64,000 nt of DNA, from NCBI RefSeq assembly GCF_004801295.1, contig NZ_SSOC01000008.1:141864-205863 (forward strand), in the 5' to 3' direction. The notes under the pieces are model-generated. The model was not told the origin of the DNA, did not search any database, and was given only the letters and a program-made list of their open reading frames with translations. The stretch comes from Pseudothauera nasutitermitis (lineage in GTDB: Bacteria > Pseudomonadota > Gammaproteobacteria > Burkholderiales > Rhodocyclaceae). Both the position numbers and the translations under genes were made by a program. Shown piece by piece: positions 29,669-37,224 of this stretch. Position 1 is the first letter of the stretch. Each line of letters begins with the position of its first letter.

Positions 29669-30756
29669 CGGCGCACGTCCAGGCTTGCCGGCGCGCGCTC
29701 GTCCACCGCGCGCACGGCCTCGCCCTCGACCAGCAGATGCACGCCGGCGACCACCAGGCGGGCGTCCGCCGGCAGGCCGGCGAGCACCTCCACACCGTCC
29801 TCGGCGTATTCGCCCACTTCCACCGCCAGCGGGCGGACGCGCTGGCCGTCATCGACCACCCACACCGCCGGCTGGCCGCCGCGCTCGGTGAGCGCAGCCA
29901 GCGGAATGCGCAGCGCGCCGGCCGCCTGCCCGGCAAAGGCCACACGCGCGCTGGCGCCCAGCGGCAGGCCGTCGTCGGCCTCCGGCACCGCCACCCGCAC
30001 GGCGAAGCTGCGCGTGGCGGCATCAGCCGCCGGGGCGATCTCGCGCACCTGCGCCGCATACGGACGCGCGGCGCCGGCCAGCGGCAGCACCGTGGCCGGC
30101 ATGCCGGCGCGCAGATTGGCCACCCGGCTTTCCGGCACGTGGATGAGCACCTCGCGCTCGCTCGGGCGGGCGAACCTCACCACCGCCTGCCCCGCCGCCA
30201 GCACGCTGCCCGGTTCGGCCATCACGGCGGTCACCACGCCCGCCTCGACGGCGCGCAGTTCGGCGTAGGCGGTCTGGTTGGCGGCGCTGTCGGCCTGCGC
30301 GCGCGCGGCGCGCTCGGCGGCCTCGGCGGCCTCCACGGCGGTACGCCGGGCATCGAGCGCCGAGGCGCTGATGAAGCCGCGCACGTGCAGTTCCTCGTTG
30401 CGCTTCAGTTCGCTGCGCGCCAGCACCAGATCGGCGCGCGCGGCCTCCACGCGGGCCACGGCGGCGGCGGCGGCCAAGGCCACGTCGGCGGCGTCCAGGC
30501 GCGCGAGCAGATCGCCGGCGCGCACCGCGTCGCCCACATCCACCTTGCGCTCGACCAGCTTGCCGCCGATGCGGAAGCCCAGGTCGTTCTCCACCCGCGC
30601 GCGCACCTCGCCGGCATACATGCGCAGGCCGGCCTCCGCGTCGGCACCCAGGGTGCGCACCAGCACCGCGCGCGGCGCCGGCTCCACCGGCGGCGGCCCG
30701 GAGCAGCCGGCCAGCGCGGCAACCAACGCCATGCCCGCGAACCATTCATGCTTCAT
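29665..30756 (-). CDS. RND efflux membrane fusion lipoprotein
   Basis: A 363-residue periplasmic adaptor. Lipobox LAGC places the lipid-modified cysteine at residue 18. The lipoyl half-motifs (FRIGGKLVERKVDVGD and LRAVEAGVVTAV) flank a helical hairpin (about 90-165), followed by the beta-barrel and membrane-proximal domains (PESRVANLRAGMP, VPEADDGLPLGASARV). It links the RND permease to TolC. The start overlaps the tetR stop by 4 bp. Confidence 0.93.
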   Translation of the reverse strand: MKHEWFAGMALVAALAGCSGPPPVEPAPRAVLVRTLGADAEAGLRMYAGEVRARVENDLGFRIGGKLVERKVDVGDAVRAGDLLARLDAADVALAAAAAVARVEAARADLVLARSELKRNEELHVRGFISASALDARRTAVEAAEAAERAARAQADSAANQTAYAELRAVEAGVVTAVMAEPGSVLAAGQAVVRFARPSEREVLIHVPESRVANLRAGMPATVLPLAGAARPYAAQVREIAPAADAATRSFAVRVAVPEADDGLPLGASARVAFAGQAAGALRIPLAALTERGGQPAVWVVDDGQRVRPLAVEVGEYAEDGVEVLAGLPADARLVVAGVHLLVEGEAVRAVDERAPASLDVRR

Positions 30757-31448
30757 CGCCCGCCCTCCGCCGGCCGCACGCCGAGCCCGTTGATGAACAG
30801 TTCGAACCAGATGGCGAGGAAGGCATCCGCATCCAGATCGCGCGCGCAGCACGCCGCAAAGGAATGCCGCCACATCGACAGATGCAGCACCGGGGCGATG
30901 AACAGGTTGCCGACCAGCTCCGGGCTCTCCGGGCGGAACAGGCCGCGCCGCACCCCTAGGCGCACCGCGTCGCCGATCAGCCGCAGGCCGCGCTGGATCA
31001 CTCTTTCATGGTAGTACGCGGCGACCTCCGGGAAATTGCGCGCCTCGGAGATCATCAGCTTGGGGATGCCGCCCAGTTCGGTATTGCCGATGCGCTCCCA
31101 CCAGCCGTAGAGCAGTTCGCGCAGCAGGGCCACCGGGTCGTCGGCATGCTCCGCCAGCAGGGCCTCGCCTTCTTCCAGCGCCGGCACGATGCCCTCGGCG
31201 ATCACTGCCTTGAACAGGGCTTCCTTGCTGTCGAAGTACAGATACAGCGTGCCCTTGGACACCCCCGCGCGCGCCGCCACCTCTTCGAGTTTCGTGGCCG
31301 CGAAGCCTTTCTCGACGAACAGCGAGAGCGCCGCCGCGGTGAGTTCCTGCGGGCGCGCCTCCTTGCGGCGGCGGCGCGGCAGCGCCTTGGCCGCCGGCTG
31401 GACGGTGCTGGACGCGGGGGATCGCGTGGGCTTGGAAGTGGGAGCCAT
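30753..31448 (-). CDS. TetR-family repressor of the RND operon
   Basis: A 231-residue regulator with a Lys/Arg-rich N-terminal tail, then the TetR helix-turn-helix: LFVEKGFAATKLEEVAARAGVSKGTLYLYF (residues about 43-73, in order). The C-terminal ligand-binding domain resembles the TetR_C group paired with efflux pumps. It is the first gene of the efflux operon and probably autoregulates through the inverted repeat just upstream. Confidence 0.92.
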   Translation of the reverse strand: MAPTSKPTRSPASSTVQPAAKALPRRRRKEARPQELTAAALSLFVEKGFAATKLEEVAARAGVSKGTLYLYFDSKEALFKAVIAEGIVPALEEGEALLAEHADDPVALLRELLYGWWERIGNTELGGIPKLMISEARNFPEVAAYYHERVIQRGLRLIGDAVRLGVRRGLFRPESPELVGNLFIAPVLHLSMWRHSFAACCARDLDADAFLAIWFELFINGLGVRPAEGGR

Positions 31449-31461
31449 GAATTAGCGAATT

Positions 31462-31483
31462 AATTACTGACCGGCCGGTAATT
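31462..31483. promoter_or_regulatory. Candidate TetR operator
   Basis: AATTAC (31462-31467) and GTAATT (31478-31483) form a perfect inverted repeat separated by 10 bp, with CCGGCCGG nested inside. It starts 14 bp upstream of the tetR ATG, in the promoter region, where autoregulatory TetR operators usually lie. Confidence 0.55.
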
Positions 31484-31559
31484 TATCCCTGCCCGCGGGG
31501 CCTTGTCACCTCTTTTCTGGAGATCATCCCGCCTCCTTGAGCACGCCGATGCGCCCGCC

Positions 31560-31600
31560 TTGACAATAACCATCCATGAACCAGACACTTCCTGACAATT
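31560..31600 (+). promoter_or_regulatory. Direct repeats upstream of the MocR gene
   Basis: TGACAAT occurs at 31561-31567 (preceded by T, giving TTGACA as a -35) and again about 32 bp further on. MocR regulators often bind direct repeats overlapping their own promoter. The evidence is only positional. Confidence 0.3.
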
Positions 31601-31635
31601 CATCGAATATCCACGTAGAAAGCAGGGATTCCGCC

Positions 31636-33036
31636 ATGCTGCAACTGAGTCTGGAACACGGCCAGCCGACGCCGCTCGTCGAACAGATCGTCGGCGGCAT
31701 CCGCGCGCAGATCGAGGACCGCATCCTGCGCCCCGGCATGCGCGTGCCGCCGATCCGCCGGCTGGCGGAAACCCAGGGGGTGAGCCGCTTCACCGTGGTG
31801 GAGGCCTACGACCGGCTGGTGGCGCTGGGTTATCTGCGTTCGCGGCGCGGCTCCGGCTTCTATGTGGCGCCACGCCGCGAACGGGAAGAAAGCCGCCTGC
31901 CGGCACCGGTGGACCGCGCGGTGGATGTGGCCTGGGTGATGCGCCGCGCGCTGGACGACCGCCCCGGGCAGATCAAGGCGGGTACCGGGTGGCTGCCGGC
32001 CGAATGGATGGACGGCGAAGGCCTGCGCCGCCACCTGCGCGCGCTGTCGCGGCGGGCGGACGCTCGCCTGGCGGCCTACGGCACGGCGCAGGGCTATCTG
32101 CCGCTGCGCCAGCAGTTGCAGGTGAAGCTGGCGGAATACGGCATCGGCGCGCAGCCCGAGCAGATCGTGCTCACCGAAGGCGCCACGCGCGCGCTGGACA
32201 TCGTCGCCCGCCACCTGATCAAGCCGGGGGACACGGTGCTGGTGGACGACCCCGGCTACTTCAACTTCTTCGGCAATCTGCGTCTGCAGGGCGCCAAGCT
32301 GGTCGGCGTGCCGCGCCTGGCGGATGGGCCGGACACGGCGGAGATGGAGGCCCTGCTCGCCCACCACCGCCCCAAGGTGTTGTTCACCCAGTCCGCGCTG
32401 CACAACCCCACCGGCGGCAACCTCTCGCCGGCCAAGGCCTTCCGCATCCTGCAACTGGCCGAGAAGCACGACTTCCACATCATCGAGGACGACGTCTATG
32501 CCGACTTCCAGCCGCAGCTCAGCACGCGGCTGGCCAACCTGGACCAGCTCAACCGGGTGATCTTCATCGGCAGCTTCTCCAAGACCCTGTCCGGCAGCCT
32601 GCGCGTGGGCTATCTGGCGGCGCGCGCCGATCTGGCGGCCGAATTCGTCGACGTGAAGACCCTGACCAGCGTGAGCTCGTCGGAATTCAACGAGCAGCTC
32701 ACCTACCAGATGCTCACCGACGGCCACTACCGCAAGTACGTGGAGCGCCTGCAGGGCCGGCTGGCGCAGGCCACCCAGGCCTGTCTGCGCATGCTGGAGC
32801 GCGTGGGCATGGAGGTGTTCCTGGAACCCAAGGGCGGCGTGTTCGTGTGGGCGCGCCCGCCCGGCCTGGACGACGCGGCGGATCTCGCCACCCGCGCGGC
32901 CGCCGCCGGCATCATGCTGGCGCCGGGCAAGGTGTTCCGCCCGCAGACCCAGGCCAGCCCGTGGCTGCGCTTCAACGTGGCGTTCGCCGCGCATCCGCAG
33001 CTGGAGCGTTTTCTGGCGGAAACGCCGCGCGTGTAA
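31636..33036 (+). CDS. MocR-type regulator (GntR HTH + aminotransferase fold)
   Basis: A 466-residue PLP-dependent regulator. The N-terminal winged helix of the GntR type (PLVEQIVGGIRAQIEDRIL, RRLAETQGVSRFTVVEAYDRL, residues about 12-80) is joined to a class I aminotransferase-like domain with LTEGATRALDIVARHLI, DDPGYFNF, ALHNPTGGN, EDDVYADF and GSFSKTLSGSLRVGYL (the PLP lysine is in SFSK). MocR proteins sense PLP or amino-compound ligands; the target is unknown, and no pdx gene is adjacent. An in-frame ATG at 31576 exists but lies within the likely promoter. Confidence 0.88.
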   Translation: MLQLSLEHGQPTPLVEQIVGGIRAQIEDRILRPGMRVPPIRRLAETQGVSRFTVVEAYDRLVALGYLRSRRGSGFYVAPRREREESRLPAPVDRAVDVAWVMRRALDDRPGQIKAGTGWLPAEWMDGEGLRRHLRALSRRADARLAAYGTAQGYLPLRQQLQVKLAEYGIGAQPEQIVLTEGATRALDIVARHLIKPGDTVLVDDPGYFNFFGNLRLQGAKLVGVPRLADGPDTAEMEALLAHHRPKVLFTQSALHNPTGGNLSPAKAFRILQLAEKHDFHIIEDDVYADFQPQLSTRLANLDQLNRVIFIGSFSKTLSGSLRVGYLAARADLAAEFVDVKTLTSVSSSEFNEQLTYQMLTDGHYRKYVERLQGRLAQATQACLRMLERVGMEVFLEPKGGVFVWARPPGLDDAADLATRAAAAGIMLAPGKVFRPQTQASPWLRFNVAFAAHPQLERFLAETPRV

Positions 33037-33043
33037 ACGGCAA

Positions 33044-33071
33044 GACGGCGGCGCGTTGCCGCGCCGCCGTC
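33044..33071. terminator. Bidirectional terminator-like hairpin between MocR and barrel genes
   Basis: A 12-bp perfect stem, GACGGCGGCGCG (33044-33055) with CGCGCCGCCGTC (33060-33071), and a 4-nt loop, in the gap between two convergent genes. There is no strong U-run. Confidence 0.65.
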
Positions 33072-33096
33072 TCCATCCCGTCGCCGGGAAGCGCCG

Positions 33097-36000
33097 TCAG
33101 AACGTGGCCAGCACGTTGAAGAACCAGCCCCGGCTGCGGTAGGACAGATCGGTGAGATCGTCCGAATAGGTGGTGAAGTTGTAGCCCACCCCCATCTTGA
33201 CGTGCTGGCCGACGTGCCGGTAGATCGCCACCAGGGCGCCGGCGCGCGCGTCCTCGGCTTCCTTGGCGCGCAGGTTGCGCCATTCCACCACCGCGTCCCA
33301 CTCGCGCACGAAGTGCCAGTCCGCGCGCAGCACCAGCAGGTCGGCGCGGCTGCGGAACCACTCGCTGTCCGGGTTGGTGAACTTGATGTCGCCGATGCGC
33401 AGGCCGTACTTCACGCCCAGCGACAGCCAGGGCTGGGCGTCCCAGATGGTGTCGATGGCGAACACCTGGCTGCGCTGCGAGTAGTCGGCGTCGCGCCCGC
33501 TGGCGGACAACTGCCCGGAGGACGGCACGTTGTGGAAGTTGGTGTACTTGAACAGCGTGTTCCAGCGGTCGTTGTCCACCGGACGGTAGGCCGCGCCGAG
33601 GACGATCTCGTGGAAGTCGCCGTCCCAGAACATGCCGCGCGTGCCGCTGCTGCGCGAGACGTTGGCCTTGCCGATCAGCCGCCAGGCCGGGTCGAGCTGG
33701 TGGCCCAGGGTGTTGCGCATCAGCCAGGTGCGCCCGGTGCCGGAGGAGTTGTTGTCCTCGCGGTATTCCAGGCTGCCGGCGTACTTGGTCTGCGCGTCCT
33801 TGTAGGCCATCGACAGGCCCAGCGCGCGGCGGCGCACGTCGCTGGAAAGCGGTTCGCTGATGCGGCCGAATTCCAGCTTGAGGCCGTAGGTCCAGCGGTC
33901 GTTGGGCGCCAGATCCACGCCGAAGGCCTGGGTCAGCCCCTGCGGGCCGGCGCCGTGGGCGACGCGGTTCTCGCCGTACACGCGCACCTGCTCGCTGACC
34001 CGGTAGTCCGCGCCGGTGACCAGGCTGCCGGTGCGGCCGCGCCAGCCGTAGTCCGTGCCCTCGGTTTCCAGCACGTAGTTCATGTAGGCGTTGCTGCGGT
34101 CGGAGATGCGGTAATCCGCACCGAGCAGCCCGCCCGTGCCGCCGTTGCCGCCGGAGGCCTCGGCGCGCAGGCCGATGCGGTCGGTGGCCTGCCAGCGCCC
34201 GCCCAGGCCGGCGCGGTTGTTGTCGCGGCGCTCGCCGGACTTGGCCACGGTGCCCTGCACGAAGCCGTACACTTCCCAGTCCTCGCGCTCGCCGGCCTCG
34301 CCGTCTTCCTTCAGCGGCTGGTATTCGACGCGCACGGCCACGTCGGTGCGCTCGCCTTCCTCGGAGAGTTCGCTGCTGACGATCACGCCCTGGGTGCGCA
34401 GGTCGCGCTCGTCGTGGCGCACCGCGCCGGCCACCGCCCATTCCTCGTTGAGTTGATGGCGGTAGCCGACCTCGGCGGTGGAACGCAGTTGCACGTCGCT
34501 CTTGCTGTGGTCGGCCTTGACGCTCAGTTCGCCGCTTTCGCCCACATCGATCCGCGCGCTGGCGCCGGACTGGGTGATGCCCTCGCCGCCCGCGCCCAGG
34601 CCGATCTGGCCGGGGCCGGAGAAGCCGCTGTCCTTCTTCTGCCAGTAGGCAGCGACCCGGCCGCGCGCGCTGTCGCTGAAATCGGCGAGATCGAGGTGGC
34701 CTTCCACGCGCCGGGCGTCGGCCTGGCCGCCCGAACTGGTCAGCGATTCGAAGCCGAAGCCGCCGTCGGAGGACAGCAGGGTCTGGCTGCCGGCGCCGGT
34801 GGAGCGCGCCAGTTCGACGGCCAGCGAACTGCCCTGGCCGGCGCGCAGCAGCACATCCACGCCGGAAAGCGTCTGGCGGGTATCGCCCTCGCCCTGGCGG
34901 AAGCCGGTGAAGCCCAGGCGGAACCAGTCGTTGATCCAGTGCGTGGCGCGCAGGCCGGTGGTCAGGTTGTCCACCTTCTCCATACCCGGCACGTACTCGT
35001 AGGTGGTCACCAGATACAGCGGGTTGCCGCTGATCGCCGAGGTATGCACCAACCCGCTGGCGCTGCCGGTGGACGACAGCGGCTCGCGCAGCATGATGCG
35101 GCCCTGCAGGTAGTTGATGTCGTAGTCCAACGCCGGGGTGAGCTGGCGGCGCTCGATGACCAGGCCGGAATCGCGGTCGCGCACTTCCACCCAGATGCGC
35201 TCGGAGCCCTGGGTGATGTCCTGGTTGCGCAGGTAGTACAGCGAGCCGCCGGTGCCGCGGAATTCCTGGCGCGCGCCCAGCGTGCCGGGATCGGCGGCGA
35301 ACAGTTCGGCGCGCGTGCGGCGTTCGCCGAAGCCGGTGGCGGCCTCCGAGACGTAGCGCCCGCGCGCGCCGTACAGGCCGCGCGAGTACTGCACCAGTTC
35401 GCTGCCGGTCCATGCAGTCTGGAAGTTGCCCCACATCACGTGGGAGTCGCCGCGCTCCAGGCGCACGTAGAACTTGCCCTGGGTGGGCGCGTCATCCACC
35501 GTGGTGCTGTCGTCGCCGTACACCGGATAGTAGGCGTCCGGGTCGATGTTGCGCAGCAGGTAGCGCGGGTCCTTGGAGGTGAAGTTGGTGAACAGGTGCT
35601 CGAAGGGCTGTTCGCGCGTGTCGGCGGCGGCGGTGAGCAGCCATTCGCCCTTGATCTTGCCCTTCAGGTAGAAGGCGCCGCGCCCGTCGATGTAGGTTTC
35701 GTTGCGGTACGTGCGGTCGTCCCCGGTGACCAGTTCGGCGCGGTCGCGGTGGTTGACCACATTGCGCCCCACGGTGAGGTCGGCGATGGCGATGTAGAAC
35801 CAGTCGTCGGTGGGAATCGACACGTTGCGGCGGAAGCTGGCGACGTCGCCGTCCGGGCCGCTCACCTGCACTTCCACGCCATGCGGGCCGGCGGGCAGGA
35901 TCTGGCGTTCGACGAAGCGCCCGTTGTCGCCCAGCGGCACGGTCATGCCCAGCGTGCGCACAGTGCTGCCGGGCGCCACGTCGCGCCCGCTGACCGTGAT

Positions 36001-37224
36001 GGTGCCGCCGCGCACCGGGATGTTGCGCAGCGACAGGGCGTTCTCGCCCCAGCCCACCAATGCCTCGCGCGCCTCGCTGTCGAGGTCGTCGTGCGGGCGG
36101 CGGCGGGCCACCACCTCCAGGTACTTTTCGGCGGTCTCGTCGTAGCGCCCCTGTTCGTCATACACCCGCAGCAGGTAGCGGTAGCCGTCGGTGGAGCCGG
36201 TGGGCACGAGCCATTCGGCGGTCTCGCCCCAGGCCAGCGGCAGCACCGCGAGCGGCGTGGCGGTGGGCCGTTCGTCGTGGCGGAACACGCGCACCTCGGC
36301 CTTGCGGATCCACGCGGCGTAGTTGGTCCATCCGGCGAAGCGCACGGTTTCGCCTTGCAGGGCCACCTCGGTGGTGGGCCACACGTTGAGCGCCGGGTTG
36401 GCCGCCAGGCTGTCGTACTTCACCTGGATGTCGGCGCCGGCCAGGGCCACGTCGACGCAGCGCTGGCGGTCGGCCTCGTTGATGTCCTCGCCGGCGGCCA
36501 GCGGCTGGCCATCGACGGTGACGCGGAAGGGCAGATCAGTCTGCCCATCGGCCTCGCACGGCCCCGGCACGCGCGGCGCGGGCGCCGCCAGCGGGGTATG
36601 CCACACGGCGATTTCCACGCGGCGGTTCTGTGCCATGCCTTCTTCATTGTCGTTGCTGGCCACCGGGCGTTCGTCGCCGTAGCCGCGCACTTCCACCGCG
36701 TCGGCGGGCAGGCCGATGCGTTCGCGCAGATACTGCGCAACCACCAGCGCGCGCGCTTCCGACAGCCCCTGGTTGTTGCCGAAGCGCGCACGGGTACGTG
36801 CACTGGGGCGCTGGGTGTCGGCATGGCCGACCACGCGCATGCGCAGGGCCTGCTTGTCCTGCACCCGCGCGGCCAGCGCGTCGAGCGCGCTGCGCGCGGC
36901 CGGCAGCAGATCGGCCTGGCCGGATTCGAACAGCGCGCCGATGCCGCTTTCGGACAGGGTCTCGGCCATCTGCGGCGGCTCGGCCGGCGCCTGCGCGGCC
37001 AGCATGGCCTGCGCATCGGCACGCGAAACCGAGGACGGCAGTTCGTACGCAATCACCGGCTGCCATTCACCCGGCGCGGGCACCGCGCGGCTTTCGCTGC
37101 GCGCGTTGTCGATGCGCTTGCCGGGGTGTTCCTCCTGCGCTGCGGCATGCGCGGCGGCCAGGGCTCCAAGGGCGGCCAGCGTGGCGGCCACCGAACGCTT
37201 CAGGTTCATCGCGGGGCGCTTCAT
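33097..37224 (-). CDS. OmpA-domain / large outer-membrane beta-barrel protein
   Basis: A 1375-residue envelope protein. A signal peptide (MKRPAMNLKRSVAATLAALG, about 34 residues) is followed by an OmpA-type peptidoglycan-binding domain at about 95-210 (LFESGQADLLP, VVGHADTQRP, NNQGLSEARALVVAQYL, AQNRRVEI). A region of Ig-like beta domains covers about 215-470 (VRGGTITVSGRDVAPGS). From about 480 to the end, alternating amphipathic strands suggest an outer-membrane barrel ending in ...FFNVLATF, with the C-terminal Phe expected of BAM substrates. A good ribosome site (AAGGAGG) precedes the ATG at 37224, which overlaps the stop of the giant repeat gene by 3-4 bp. No specific family function is recognised. 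Confidence 0.8.
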   Translation of the reverse strand: MKRPAMNLKRSVAATLAALGALAAAHAAAQEEHPGKRIDNARSESRAVPAPGEWQPVIAYELPSSVSRADAQAMLAAQAPAEPPQMAETLSESGIGALFESGQADLLPAARSALDALAARVQDKQALRMRVVGHADTQRPSARTRARFGNNQGLSEARALVVAQYLRERIGLPADAVEVRGYGDERPVASNDNEEGMAQNRRVEIAVWHTPLAAPAPRVPGPCEADGQTDLPFRVTVDGQPLAAGEDINEADRQRCVDVALAGADIQVKYDSLAANPALNVWPTTEVALQGETVRFAGWTNYAAWIRKAEVRVFRHDERPTATPLAVLPLAWGETAEWLVPTGSTDGYRYLLRVYDEQGRYDETAEKYLEVVARRRPHDDLDSEAREALVGWGENALSLRNIPVRGGTITVSGRDVAPGSTVRTLGMTVPLGDNGRFVERQILPAGPHGVEVQVSGPDGDVASFRRNVSIPTDDWFYIAIADLTVGRNVVNHRDRAELVTGDDRTYRNETYIDGRGAFYLKGKIKGEWLLTAAADTREQPFEHLFTNFTSKDPRYLLRNIDPDAYYPVYGDDSTTVDDAPTQGKFYVRLERGDSHVMWGNFQTAWTGSELVQYSRGLYGARGRYVSEAATGFGERRTRAELFAADPGTLGARQEFRGTGGSLYYLRNQDITQGSERIWVEVRDRDSGLVIERRQLTPALDYDINYLQGRIMLREPLSSTGSASGLVHTSAISGNPLYLVTTYEYVPGMEKVDNLTTGLRATHWINDWFRLGFTGFRQGEGDTRQTLSGVDVLLRAGQGSSLAVELARSTGAGSQTLLSSDGGFGFESLTSSGGQADARRVEGHLDLADFSDSARGRVAAYWQKKDSGFSGPGQIGLGAGGEGITQSGASARIDVGESGELSVKADHSKSDVQLRSTAEVGYRHQLNEEWAVAGAVRHDERDLRTQGVIVSSELSEEGERTDVAVRVEYQPLKEDGEAGEREDWEVYGFVQGTVAKSGERRDNNRAGLGGRWQATDRIGLRAEASGGNGGTGGLLGADYRISDRSNAYMNYVLETEGTDYGWRGRTGSLVTGADYRVSEQVRVYGENRVAHGAGPQGLTQAFGVDLAPNDRWTYGLKLEFGRISEPLSSDVRRRALGLSMAYKDAQTKYAGSLEYREDNNSSGTGRTWLMRNTLGHQLDPAWRLIGKANVSRSSGTRGMFWDGDFHEIVLGAAYRPVDNDRWNTLFKYTNFHNVPSSGQLSASGRDADYSQRSQVFAIDTIWDAQPWLSLGVKYGLRIGDIKFTNPDSEWFRSRADLLVLRADWHFVREWDAVVEWRNLRAKEAEDARAGALVAIYRHVGQHVKMGVGYNFTTYSDDLTDLSYRSRGWFFNVLATF

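Noticed and set aside
24590..30268. A very long open frame on the plus strand (about 1890 codons) across the tolC-RND-MFP region.
   Set aside because: It is antisense to well-supported genes and very rich in Arg, His and Gln, the usual shadow of GC-rich coding sequence.
31576..31635. Upstream in-frame ATG giving the MocR regulator 20 extra residues.
   Set aside because: The extra segment coincides with promoter-like and direct-repeat sequence, and the family usually begins close to the winged helix.
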